Notes: a model not told the origin generated them from the letters alone. Shown: positions 15,407-23,041, counted from the stretch's first letter. The stretch is DNA of 27,102 nucleotides from Bryobacteraceae bacterium (GCA_019686145.1 JADGHK010000001.1:1-27102), one strand, 5' to 3'. Translations and numbers: made by a program.

Positions 15407-15534
15407 CGGATGGAGCATACGGATCGCTTCGAGGAACATAGCGCATTCGTGCTGCGGGAACGCAAAATCAGGCTTGCCAGGAATGCGTGGGCGCGCGCCT
15501 GCGGGTTACGATACGGACAGTGAGGTGCCATGCC

Positions 15535-17208
15535 ATGCGCCGGCTGATCCTCCTTTTGGGCCTTCCGGTTCTGCTGCACGCAGGCTGGACTGAGTTTCGC
15601 TCCGGTCCCTTCAACGTTGTCACTGATGCGGGAGACCGTGAGGCGCGGGAAGTGCTTGCCCACCTCGAGCAGTTGCGACATACGGTCGGGACTCTGCTTG
15701 GCAAGCCTGACGCCACTTCCGTCTGGCCGATCCGGATCGTTCTTTTTCGGAACAGCAAGGATGCCGCTCGCTACGCCGGACCGCCTCTGGCTTTGGCCAG
15801 GGACGAACTTGTAGCTGCCGCTGTGGCCCGACAGCCTCTTCCTCGGGAACTGAACCGGGCAGTGACGCGCTGGATCATCGAATCGGCTGCCGAGGCGCGA
15901 ATGCCGGACGGCATCGAGCAGGGGCTGGCGGATTTGCTGTCAACCATCGAGGTGCGCGCCACGCGGGTCACGATCGGCGCTCCTCTGCCGCCTGCTGAAC
16001 GAAACCGTGAATGGGCCCGTTTGCACATGATGGCCACGCTGCCGGATTACAGCGGAAAGGTGAGAGTCCTGCTTTCCAATCTCCAGCGAGGGCTGGATCG
16101 GGAGCCCGCATACAAGAACGCTTTCGAGAAGACGCCGGCGGAAATGGATAAGGAAGTGGACGCATACCTCGCTGCGGGGAATTTCCAGACAGCTCCGTTT
16201 TCCGGCCGCCCTCTCGATCCCGAACGTCAATTTCGTCCCCGGGAAGTGGATGATCAGGAAGCCGCGATTCGCCTCGCAGATCTCCTGCTGGCGGATTCAT
16301 CCAAAGACGGCCAGGCTGCACAAGCCTGCAAGGCGATTCTGAACAGGAACGCGTCCTGCCCTGAGGCGCACGAATGTCTGGGACTGCTCGCATTGAGGGC
16401 GGGCGAGATGGCCACGGCCCGGCAGGAATTGCAGGCATCGCTGAGCGAGGAGAATCGGAGCGCGCGCGCCCGGTTGGAACTGGCTCTGCTCACGGAGGAC
16501 AGTGCCCGTGCGAAGGAATTGTTCGAAGCCGCAGCGAAACTCAACCCCCGCTGGCCGGATCCCTACCGGCTGATGGCGGAGCGGGAACCGAACCCGAACC
16601 GTAAGGCGGGACTGCTGAAGCAAGCCGCCTCGCTCGCCCGCCGCGACGCCGCTCTGTGGCGCGCGTACGCGGAATCCCTTCTTCCTTTGAACCAGTTTGC
16701 CGAAGCAGGGAGGGCGTGGCTTGCTGCCGAGCGGGCCTCGGTCGACGAGAACGAACGGGCGGCGATTCGTCAGGCGCGGCTGGATATTGACGTGAAGCGC
16801 CGCGAGCACGAAGAGGCGGAGCGCCGCCGCGCCGCGGAAGAGGAAGCGCGCGAGCTTCAGAAGCTCAAGGATGAACTGGAGGCCCGAGTGAGAGCCGCCG
16901 AGGCGAAGGCAAATGAAGGGAAGTCCATGCCCAAGGGGGAAATCGTCCAGTGGTGGGACGGCCCGGAGACGTCAAAACTTGAGGGCACGCTCCAGCGCGT
17001 CGACTGCCGGGGAGCGCAGGCCAGGCTGACTCTTCAAAGTGCGGAAGGCAAGGTCGTCCAACTGCTGATCCCGAGGATGAATCAGGTTGTCGTCATGGGC
17101 GGTCCCACCACGCTCGCTTGTGGTCCGCAGCGTCCTGCGAAGCGGGTCAAGCTGGAGTACGTTCCCAAGAAGCCAATCGGCGAAGTTACGATCATCGAAT
17201 TCCAGTAG
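15535..17208 (+). CDS. Exported TPR/coiled-coil protein with an unrecognised C-terminal domain
   Basis: The start is the ATG at 15535, with TGAGGT eight bases upstream, giving 557 residues; the frame opens 16 codons earlier without support. Residues 1-17 form a signal peptide (RRLILLLGLPVLLHA). The N-terminal part (FRSGPFNVVTDAGDREAREVLAHLEQLR) resembles the DUF1570-like, degenerate metallopeptidase-type region often found before TPRs, but I see no HExxH. Tetratricopeptide-like helices run from about 240 to 430. A highly charged coiled coil (RREHEEAERRRAAEEEAREL) follows at about 420-465. The last 85 residues form a beta-rich domain (KLEGTLQRVDCRGAQARLTL, VVQLLIPRMNQVVV, TTLACGPQRP) that I cannot name. 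No partner is obvious; the MFS gene follows 48 bp later. Confidence 0.8.
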   Translation: MRRLILLLGLPVLLHAGWTEFRSGPFNVVTDAGDREAREVLAHLEQLRHTVGTLLGKPDATSVWPIRIVLFRNSKDAARYAGPPLALARDELVAAAVARQPLPRELNRAVTRWIIESAAEARMPDGIEQGLADLLSTIEVRATRVTIGAPLPPAERNREWARLHMMATLPDYSGKVRVLLSNLQRGLDREPAYKNAFEKTPAEMDKEVDAYLAAGNFQTAPFSGRPLDPERQFRPREVDDQEAAIRLADLLLADSSKDGQAAQACKAILNRNASCPEAHECLGLLALRAGEMATARQELQASLSEENRSARARLELALLTEDSARAKELFEAAAKLNPRWPDPYRLMAEREPNPNRKAGLLKQAASLARRDAALWRAYAESLLPLNQFAEAGRAWLAAERASVDENERAAIRQARLDIDVKRREHEEAERRRAAEEEARELQKLKDELEARVRAAEAKANEGKSMPKGEIVQWWDGPETSKLEGTLQRVDCRGAQARLTLQSAEGKVVQLLIPRMNQVVVMGGPTTLACGPQRPAKRVKLEYVPKKPIGEVTIIEFQ

Positions 17209-17256
17209 AATGGCGGCTATGGGGCTTGAGCCGTCTCACATCCGTGGTCTTCTTCG

Positions 17257-18447
17257 ATGATTGGGATTCCCGTGCGGTGGATCGCCGTCATCGTCTTTGT
17301 TCTTTCCTCGTCCCTGAACATGCTGGACCGCCAGATCCTGGCTGCCCTTGCTCCTACGATCAAGGGTGAGTTTCAGCTCTCGGACACGGAGTACGGCTTT
17401 ATCATCACGGCTTTCTCTCTCACGTACGCCGTCGGCGCTCCGCTGGCCGGACTGTTTATTGACCGCGTCGGCTTGAATTTGGGATCGAGCATTACGATTG
17501 CGCTGTGGTCTTTCGCCGGGATCGCCACCGGCCTTGCGACAGGTCTCCGCGGGCTCATCGCGTGCCGCGCGGGATTAGGCCTCTCGGAAGCGGGCGGCAT
17601 ACCGGGAGCGGCCAAAGTGACGGCGGTCTATCTGCCCTCGGAGGAGCGGGCGCTCGGCTCGGCGACAAGCCAGATCGGACTCACGATCGGCGCCGTGTCG
17701 GCTCCGCTTATCGCGAGCTGGGCGTCGGTGCACTACGGGTGGCGATCCGCGTTCTTTCTTACTGGCGCTCTCGGCTTCCTCTGGATTCCTCTGTGGCTGC
17801 TCACGGCACGCCGGGTTCCTGTGTTCAAGGAGCCTCAGCCTCCTCCGTCCATCCCGGTGCGCGACCTCGTTCGCGACGGCCGTCTTTGGCGTCTGGTCCT
17901 CGCCAACATGCTGCTGATGACAATCTACAGCCTGTGGACGAACTGGACCACCATCTACTTTGTCAACGTCTTCCAGATGCCGGAAGCGCAGGCGAACCGG
18001 CAGCTTGTCTGGATCCCGAATCTCACGGCAAGTCTTGGCGGGCTTTCGGGCGGGGCGCTGGCGTTGTGGTGGATACGAAGGGGCGTCGATGTGCTCGCGG
18101 CGCGGATGCGCGTGATCTTGCTGTGCGCTGTGGCGCTGTTATCGACCGCTGCGATCCCCTTCATGCCTTCGCCGGCTCTGGCGACCGCCCTGATCTGCTT
18201 CAGTTATTTTTCCTGCGTTGCCGCGAGCGTGAACATTTACTCGCTGCCGCTCGACCTGTTTGGCTCCGCACGTGCCGCTTTCGCCGTATCCACTCTCACT
18301 TCGGCCTACGGTCTGATGCAGGCGCTTTTTTCACCCATTGCAGGAGCCATTATCGACCGGCACGGATTTCCCCCAGTGTGTATGTTAGTAGCGATACTGC
18401 CTTTGGCCTCATGGGCCACCCTTAGGAGAGCAGCGCGCAAGGCGTGA
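17257..18447 (+). CDS. MFS transporter, probably of the anion:cation symporter type
   Basis: This is a 396-residue major facilitator with about twelve hydrophobic segments. The first helix carries LNMLDRQILAALAPTIKGEF, followed by LSDTEYGFIITAFSLTYAVGAPLAGLFIDRVG, the typical TM1-TM3 pattern of ExuT/GudP-like organic-anion symporters. The GLSEAGGIPGAAKVTAVYLPSEERA segment fits the same group. The substrate cannot be deduced; hexuronates or other organic acids are known substrates of relatives. The ATG at 17257 has no clear Shine-Dalgarno site and no better in-frame start was found. Its stop overlaps the GTG of the following glycosyltransferase gene by 4 bp (GTGA), so the two are likely translated together. 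Confidence 0.88.
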   Translation: MIGIPVRWIAVIVFVLSSSLNMLDRQILAALAPTIKGEFQLSDTEYGFIITAFSLTYAVGAPLAGLFIDRVGLNLGSSITIALWSFAGIATGLATGLRGLIACRAGLGLSEAGGIPGAAKVTAVYLPSEERALGSATSQIGLTIGAVSAPLIASWASVHYGWRSAFFLTGALGFLWIPLWLLTARRVPVFKEPQPPPSIPVRDLVRDGRLWRLVLANMLLMTIYSLWTNWTTIYFVNVFQMPEAQANRQLVWIPNLTASLGGLSGGALALWWIRRGVDVLAARMRVILLCAVALLSTAAIPFMPSPALATALICFSYFSCVAASVNIYSLPLDLFGSARAAFAVSTLTSAYGLMQALFSPIAGAIIDRHGFPPVCMLVAILPLASWATLRRAARKA

Positions 18448-20546
18448 GTTTTCGAAAATCGATCAAGAGCATCCTGTTCCGTATTCTCAACAAGGATCCG
18501 GAAGCCATCGTGGTCACGTTTCTTTCCGGAGAACCGTCGCGCGCGGCTGCGATGGCAGCGGAGGTCCGGAGACTGATTCCGGACCGCCGCCACCTGACGG
18601 TTGCCGTCGAGGCGGGAGCTCTTAACCCGGCAGACATCGTGCTCGAACCGGGTTCGACGTGGCATCTGTATGGCCAGTTGCGGCGCCGCTTACACCGTTA
18701 CCGTGTGGGCCTTGCGCCCGTCCTGTTTGACGGCACCCGGAACTCCCGATCGCTCCGTTTGGCCGCCATGCTTTTCGCGCCCCCCCGGATTCTCGCCTAC
18801 AACGTCCGGCTGGAGCGGCATCATCTCCGCCTCCGAAACTGGATCGCCTCGCTCCTGTTTCTCAGGGGAGTGCCTTTGGATCGGATTTTCCTCCGTCCAT
18901 ACTGGCTCGTTCCATGGAAGCGGGATCGGAGCAGCGCACCGCCGTTGTCGCGGGAATTCGAGGGCCGTCCTTTATCGAAAACGCGCCCCCGCATCGCGAT
19001 TCTCACACCCTACTTGCCGTGGCCGCTCTCACACGGCGGCGCCGTCCGGATGTTCAACCTCCTGCGTGAAGCTGCGCGTGAATACGACATCTTCCTGTTT
19101 GCCTTTCATGATCTTCAGCGTCTGGAGGATCTGGGCCCGCTGTGCGAGTTCTGCTGTAAGGTCACAGTGGTGCAGCAGCCTCGATACCGGGAGCCTCGCT
19201 GGAGCAGCCTTCGCCCGCCCGAGGTCAACGAATTCGATTCCCACGAGATGCGGAGGAAGTGGGAAAAGATCTGCAGGGACTTCGCGATCCCGCTCCGGCA
19301 GGTCGAGTACACCGCGCTGGCCAGCTACGGCGGGGAAATCCTCGTCGAGCACGACGTAACCTTCGATTTGTATACGCAGATTCACGAGAAGGAAAGGTCG
19401 CTTCGGTCCTGGTGGGATCTGTGGCGCTGGAAGCGGTTCGAATCGGCAGCCGTCAAGGAGTTCCGCAGGGTGGTTGTTATGTCAGCAAAGGATGCCGGTT
19501 TGCTTGCTACGGGAAATACCGTTGTCATTCCCAACGGAGTGGACCTGGAACGGTTCCAGCCTCAACCGGAAATTCCCGGGCGGAATCTCCTGTTCGTTGG
19601 ATCTTTCCGTCATTTCCCGAACGTCCTGGCCTTCCGGTTCTTCACGGAGCAGATACTGCCATCTCTCACCGCGCGTTTTCCCGACCTGCAATTCACCGTG
19701 GTTGCCGGGCCGGACCCTTTGCTCTATTGGAAGGAGCATACAGGCTGTCTTACGCTGCCGGAACTGCCCAACCTGCGCCTGTTAGGGTTCGTGGCGGATG
19801 TCCGGCCGCTCTATGCGGAGGCGAATGTTGTTGTGGTGCCGACGACGGTTTCGGCCGGGACCAATCTCAAGGTTCTCGAAGCGATGGCGATGGGGAGAGC
19901 AATCGTTTCCACTTCGTCGGGCTGCGCCGGTTTGGGACTCGAGCACGGCAAAAGCGTCTGGATTGCGGACACGGCGGAGGCATTCGTCGACGGAGTCGCA
20001 CAGCTTTTGGAGGACGAGGAACTCCGGGGCATCATCGCGAACAATGGACGCCGGAAAGCGGTTGCCGAGTACGATTGGCGCGCGCTTGGCAGACGGCAGA
20101 ACGACCTGTACGACGAACTCCTGAATCCCGGCAGAGTGCGGCTTCGAGCGGGTACGCCTTCCGATCTGGAAAGCATCGTCCGCATTCAGAAACAGAGCCC
20201 GGAGTCATCCCAGTGGGCAGCAGACCGTTTCCTTGCATATGACTGCACGGTCGCGGTGCGAAACGGCGAAGTGGCGGGTTTTCTGGTCTCCCGTCAGACG
20301 GCGCCGGGGGAACGCGAGATTCTGAACCTCGCCGTTGCTCCGGAACATCGCCGCAAAGGCGTAGCCCGGGCGCTGATGGAGAGAGAGCTCGGAGAGCACT
20401 CCGGCGACTTCTTTCTCGAGGTGCGGGAATCTAACCTATCAGCGCAGAATCTGTATCGATCGCTGGGTTTTTGCGAGGTAGGACGCCGCCCCGGCTATTA
20501 TGATCACCCGCGCGAGGCTGCGGTTGTCATGAGGTTACAGAAGTGA
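18444..20546 (+). CDS. Glycosyltransferase (GT4-like) fused to a RimI-like GNAT acetyltransferase
   Basis: The product has 700 residues with three parts. Residues 1-165 are an N-terminal region I cannot assign (FLSGEPSRAAAMAAEVRRLIP, LEPGSTWHLYGQLRRRLHRYRVG, LAYNVRLERHHLRLRNW), possibly a divergent nucleotide-sugar-binding fold. Residues about 180-555 are a GT-B glycosyltransferase: IAILTPYLPWPLSHGGAVRMF, VVIPNGVDLERF, LLFVGSFRHFPN and SAGTNLKVLEAMAMG with Glu479; the first Glu of the usual E-x7-E is Ala471. Residues about 565-700 are a GNAT domain with VAPEHRRKGVARALM (acetyl-CoA loop) and LEVRESNLSAQNLYRSLGF, close to RimI. The start is GTG at 18444, overlapping the MFS stop; AGGAGAG lies 13 bases upstream. 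There is no signal peptide, so it is cytoplasmic or membrane-associated. The acceptor sugar and acetylation target are unknown. Confidence 0.88.
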   Translation: MSFRKSIKSILFRILNKDPEAIVVTFLSGEPSRAAAMAAEVRRLIPDRRHLTVAVEAGALNPADIVLEPGSTWHLYGQLRRRLHRYRVGLAPVLFDGTRNSRSLRLAAMLFAPPRILAYNVRLERHHLRLRNWIASLLFLRGVPLDRIFLRPYWLVPWKRDRSSAPPLSREFEGRPLSKTRPRIAILTPYLPWPLSHGGAVRMFNLLREAAREYDIFLFAFHDLQRLEDLGPLCEFCCKVTVVQQPRYREPRWSSLRPPEVNEFDSHEMRRKWEKICRDFAIPLRQVEYTALASYGGEILVEHDVTFDLYTQIHEKERSLRSWWDLWRWKRFESAAVKEFRRVVVMSAKDAGLLATGNTVVIPNGVDLERFQPQPEIPGRNLLFVGSFRHFPNVLAFRFFTEQILPSLTARFPDLQFTVVAGPDPLLYWKEHTGCLTLPELPNLRLLGFVADVRPLYAEANVVVVPTTVSAGTNLKVLEAMAMGRAIVSTSSGCAGLGLEHGKSVWIADTAEAFVDGVAQLLEDEELRGIIANNGRRKAVAEYDWRALGRRQNDLYDELLNPGRVRLRAGTPSDLESIVRIQKQSPESSQWAADRFLAYDCTVAVRNGEVAGFLVSRQTAPGEREILNLAVAPEHRRKGVARALMERELGEHSGDFFLEVRESNLSAQNLYRSLGFCEVGRRPGYYDHPREAAVVMRLQK

Positions 20547-20550
20547 TAAT
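20524..20550 (+). promoter_or_regulatory. Candidate promoter for the DUF465 gene
   Basis: GATAAT at 20545-20550 directly follows the glycosyltransferase stop codon region, with TTGTCA at 20524-20529 and a short 15-bp spacer. The following bases include the palindromes GGCCGGCC (20562-20569) and CGGTGACCG (20571-20579), possible operator sites. Confidence 0.35.
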
Positions 20551-20659
20551 GTTTGGGTGACGGCCGGCCTCGGTGACCGGTCGTTCTCACAATGAAAAAG
20601 AAACAATACCCACCGAGCCTGCTATCCGCATCAACCGACTCGGCGTGGCAACCTTCACC

Positions 20660-20666
20660 AAGGAGA
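20660..20666 (+). promoter_or_regulatory. Shine-Dalgarno site of the DUF465 gene
   Basis: AAGGAGA ends eight bases before the ATG at 20675 and identifies it as the start, rather than the longer frame that opens at 20573. Confidence 0.75.
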
Positions 20667-20674
20667 ACCACCCT

Positions 20675-20911
20675 ATGGATTTAAACACCCACGAAGAGCT
20701 GAAGGCGCACTTGATGGCAACCAACCAGGAATTTCGTGAGCTGGCTGCAAAACATTCTGAATATGAACGGCAGATACAGGCCATCGAGAGTCTGCCGCAT
20801 GTGACGCCTGAAGACGAGCTCGAAGAACAGCGTCTGAAGAAGCTGAAGCTGCACATCAAGGACCAGATGATGGACATCATAAACCGCTATCGGACGCAGC
20901 AGGTCAGTTGA
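20675..20911 (+). CDS. Small DUF465 (YdcH-type) helical protein
   Basis: The 78-residue product begins MDLNTHEELKAHLMATNQEF, followed by RELAAKHSEYERQIQAIES and EDELEEQRLKKLKLHIKDQM. This heptad-rich, charged helical hairpin pattern with the LK..KL..KD.M ending is that of the DUF465/YdcH family. These short cytoplasmic proteins are widespread and poorly understood. The start is fixed by AAGGAGA at 20660-20666. A strong intrinsic terminator follows at 20939-20987, so it is probably a single-gene transcript or the end of the preceding one. Confidence 0.88.
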   Translation: MDLNTHEELKAHLMATNQEFRELAAKHSEYERQIQAIESLPHVTPEDELEEQRLKKLKLHIKDQMMDIINRYRTQQVS

Positions 20912-20938
20912 AGCGTCAAGTGCGCATCTGAAGCAGAA

Positions 20939-20987
20939 AAACGCCCGTCCCCGGTTCCGCTCGGTGAGAGGGGCGTTTCTTGTTTTT
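20939..20987 (+). terminator. Rho-independent terminator after the DUF465 gene
   Basis: AAACGCCC (20939-20946) pairs with GGGCGTTT (20971-20978); a TC/GA extension follows across a G-G mismatch. The right arm runs into a T-rich tract (TTTCTTGTTTTT, 20976-20987). It lies 28 bp after the DUF465 stop codon. Confidence 0.85.
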
Positions 20988-21060
20988 GAGTCCGGAACTC
21001 CGGTCCTTCATTGAACTTGCGCCCACGGCGGGGGATGCTGCATCAAAATATGCGAGTACG

Positions 21061-21066
21061 AGGAGA
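21061..21066 (+). promoter_or_regulatory. Shine-Dalgarno site of the Dps gene
   Basis: AGGAGA ends six bases before the ATG at 21073. It supports this start over the 31-codon-longer frame that begins inside the upstream terminator. Confidence 0.75.
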
Positions 21067-21072
21067 AAACAA

Positions 21073-21564
21073 ATGCCAACAGCAGCAAAGCTTGTGACAA
21101 CAAAGAACGATTTGCCCTATGAGGTTCGCCAGAACCTTGTCCAGCGCCTCAACGCCGTCCTGGCTCAAAGCATTGATCTCGCCGCGCAGGCAAAGCAGGC
21201 CCACTGGAACGTGAAGGGGCCGAATTTCTTCAGCCTTCACGAACTGTTTGATAAGGCCGCCGGTGAAATTGCGGCATTTTCCGACGATCTGGCGGAACGA
21301 GCTGTGCAGTTAGGGGGCATCGCGGAGGGGACCATTCAGGCTGTTGGCCGCGCCTCCACTTTGCCTGAGTACCCGCTTGATCTGACCACGGGAAACGGCC
21401 ATGTCGAGGCCTTCTCCTCGGCTTTGGCCGCGTTTGGACGTACCGTCCGTGAATCCATCGACTACGCCGCGGGGCTCAATGACGCGGATACCGCCGATCT
21501 CTTTACTGAGATCTCCCGCGCGGTCGACAAGCTGCTCTGGCTTGTGGAAGCGCACCAGCAGTAA
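21073..21564 (+). CDS. dps: Dps-family ferritin-like DNA-protection protein
   Basis: Dps dodecamers oxidise ferrous iron with hydrogen peroxide, store it, and often coat DNA in starvation. The 163-residue product carries the inter-subunit ferroxidase ligands His44, His56, Asp60 and Glu75 within AKQAHWNVKGPNFFSLHELF and SDDLAERAVQLGG. These match His51, His63, Asp67 and Glu82 of the Escherichia coli protein with a constant offset. The N-terminus (MPTAAKLVTTKNDLPYEVR) is short with few lysines, so direct DNA binding is uncertain. The start at 21073 is set by AGGAGA and by family length. It stands between a terminator and a convergent response regulator, so it is probably monocistronic. No clear promoter was found upstream. 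Confidence 0.94.
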   Translation: MPTAAKLVTTKNDLPYEVRQNLVQRLNAVLAQSIDLAAQAKQAHWNVKGPNFFSLHELFDKAAGEIAAFSDDLAERAVQLGGIAEGTIQAVGRASTLPEYPLDLTTGNGHVEAFSSALAAFGRTVRESIDYAAGLNDADTADLFTEISRAVDKLLWLVEAHQQ

Positions 21565-21574
21565 CTATGTTTCC

Positions 21575-21594
21575 GGGAGCGCGACAACGCTCCC
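21575..21594. terminator. Stem-loop between convergent dps and response-regulator genes
   Basis: GGGAGCG (21575-21581) and CGCTCCC (21588-21594) form a 7-bp perfect stem with a 6-nt loop in the 29-bp gap. No T-tract follows on either strand. It probably serves both transcripts. Confidence 0.5.
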
Positions 21595-22061
21595 TACTGC
21601 TGGTGGACCTTTTGCCAGAAGCGTTTTATGGCCATACCGAGATCCAGGAATTCATCCAGATCGGAAGGCTTGTGAAGATAGATGGATCGGGGGAGAGTGG
21701 CGCCGAGCATTGCGTCGCGCGGCGATTGCGATGAGCTCAGGATGACAACGGGAATCTGCTGGAGCGATGGAATCTCGTGAAACAGGCTCAGGACTACGGC
21801 GCCATCCACTCGCGGGAGATTCAGGTCAAGCAGAACCAGATCGGGAAGCTCCTTGCCGGCGTACCTGCCCCGTTGACGCAGGAGATCGATTGCCACGGCT
21901 CCGTCTTCCAGGACCGTCAGCTCATGTGACAGGTCGGAGCGTGCGAGGGCTTCTCTTAACAGGAAAACATCGCCGGGGTTGTCCTCCACGAGGAGGATAC
22001 GGACCGGGCCTTGTTCTGAATTACGCATTGAGGTGAAACCTGCAGAGGAGGCTGGAATCAC
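21594..22061 (-). CDS. Stand-alone response regulator receiver protein (Rcp1-like)
   Basis: The product is a single receiver domain of 155 residues with no output domain. Visible residues are the acidic pair Glu26-Asp27 in ILLVEDNPGDVFLLREAL, phosphoacceptor Asp79 in LVLLDLNLPRVDG, Ser109 in VVILSSS and Lys131 in YLHKPSDLDEF. The VEDNPGD.FLL.EAL pattern is that of Rcp1-type regulators, which usually partner phytochrome-like or hybrid histidine kinases. The start is a GTG at 22061, with AGGAG six bases upstream; the in-frame ATG at 22028 lacks such a site. No kinase gene lies in the window, so its partner is encoded elsewhere. It converges on dps and diverges from DUF1080. The 244-bp region upstream shows no strong promoter. 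Confidence 0.92.
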   Translation of the reverse strand: MIPASSAGFTSMRNSEQGPVRILLVEDNPGDVFLLREALARSDLSHELTVLEDGAVAIDLLRQRGRYAGKELPDLVLLDLNLPRVDGAVVLSLFHEIPSLQQIPVVILSSSQSPRDAMLGATLPRSIYLHKPSDLDEFLDLGMAIKRFWQKVHQQ

Positions 22062-22067
22062 ACCAGT

Positions 22068-22072
22068 CTCCT
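22068..22072 (-). promoter_or_regulatory. Shine-Dalgarno site deciding the response-regulator start
   Basis: AGGAG on the minus strand lies six bases before the GTG at 22061. The alternative ATG at 22028 has nothing comparable, so the GTG start is preferred. Confidence 0.65.
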
Positions 22073-22305
22073 GGCCCTTCTTGCTGTACGCAAAACCCGC
22101 TCAGTGGGTGCTCCATCTCCCTGCAGAGTGAACCTGGCGATTTCTGCTTCTGCAGACCGGTGGAGGCTCGCTTCACCCTCTCGGAGTGCCCGTTCGGCTC
22201 GCCACGTTCACTTGAGATTCCTGCACGTAACGGCCCATTTGAGCCTTACGCCGCGCGATTGTGCTGCACTAAGATACGATCATCTTTGGAAGCGGGGAGG
22301 CAAAG

Positions 22306-23028
22306 ATGAGACGACCACTTGCGGTACTGACGCTGGGATTTTGCCTTGCAGCAGCGGGCAGCGGCCAGACGCCTACGAGCGTACCCGAATTCCGCAGTTT
22401 GTTCAACGGCAAAGATTTGACCGGCTGGGTCAACGTCAACACAGATGAAGACACATGGTATGTGCGTGATGGCGTGTTGATTTGCCGGGGGAAGCCAATC
22501 GGCGTCATGCGAAGCGAAAAGCAGTACGAGAATTTCATCCTCCACATCGAGTGGATGCACGTTGAACCCGGCGGGAATTCCGGCGTCTTTGTCTGGAGCA
22601 GTGCGCGGCCTGATCCCAAAACCCGGCTGCCAGACGGCGTGGAGGTCCAGATGCTCGAACTGGACTGGCCAAAGCTGCACATGAAGGACGGCGTGATGCC
22701 ACCTCTCGCCTATGTACACGGCGAGCTCTTCGGCGTGGGCGGCGTCAAGACGGTTCCGGATAATCCCCGGGGACAAAGAAGCATGTCGATCGAAAACCGT
22801 TGTCTCGGTCGCGGTCAATGGAACACTTACGACGTGGTGGCGGTGGACGGCGTGATCAAGCTCGCCGTCAATGGAAAATTCGTCAATGGCATCAGCCGGT
22901 CCACGCAGAAGAAGGGGTACCTCTGCCTGGAATCCGAAGGCGCTGAGATTCACTTTCGGAACATCCGCATTATGGAGCTTCCTCCCGGCGTGACCAGGCC
23001 GGAAGAAGTCGCGCCGGAGCTACCCTAA
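22306..23028 (+). CDS. Exported DUF1080 (3-keto-disaccharide hydrolase-type) protein
   Basis: The 240-residue product begins with a signal peptide (MRRPLAVLTLGFCLAAAGSG). The mature part is one concanavalin-like DUF1080 domain: LFNGKDLTGWVNVN at about 32-45, WYVRDGVLICRG, YENFILHIEW, GGNSGVFVWSS, GVEVQMLELDW and the C-terminal YLCLESEGAEIHFRNIRIMEL. The family is abundant in planctomycetes and acidobacteria, and some members hydrolyse 3-keto-glycosides. The ATG at 22306 has GGGGAGG five bases upstream. hen1 starts only 13 bp after its stop, which suggests co-transcription with an RNA-repair operon although the protein is predicted to be extracytoplasmic. Confidence 0.93.
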   Translation: MRRPLAVLTLGFCLAAAGSGQTPTSVPEFRSLFNGKDLTGWVNVNTDEDTWYVRDGVLICRGKPIGVMRSEKQYENFILHIEWMHVEPGGNSGVFVWSSARPDPKTRLPDGVEVQMLELDWPKLHMKDGVMPPLAYVHGELFGVGGVKTVPDNPRGQRSMSIENRCLGRGQWNTYDVVAVDGVIKLAVNGKFVNGISRSTQKKGYLCLESEGAEIHFRNIRIMELPPGVTRPEEVAPELP

Positions 23029-23041
23029 GTCACGCAAACTT

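Noticed and set aside
15239..15439. A 66-codon minus-strand frame upstream of phoH
   Set aside because: No ribosome-binding site or motif, and it overlaps the predicted promoter; it is more likely non-coding.
17505..18425. A 306-codon alternative frame inside the MFS gene
   Set aside because: The MFS frame has the expected hydrophobic helices; the alternative frame is Arg/His-rich with no family features.
19436..19446. tRNA T-loop-like GGTTCGAATC
   Set aside because: It lies within the glycosyltransferase coding frame with no cloverleaf partners around it.
22246..22953. A 235-codon open frame opposite the DUF1080 gene
   Set aside because: It is antisense to a clear domain with a signal peptide and ribosome-binding site; the antisense product has no motif.
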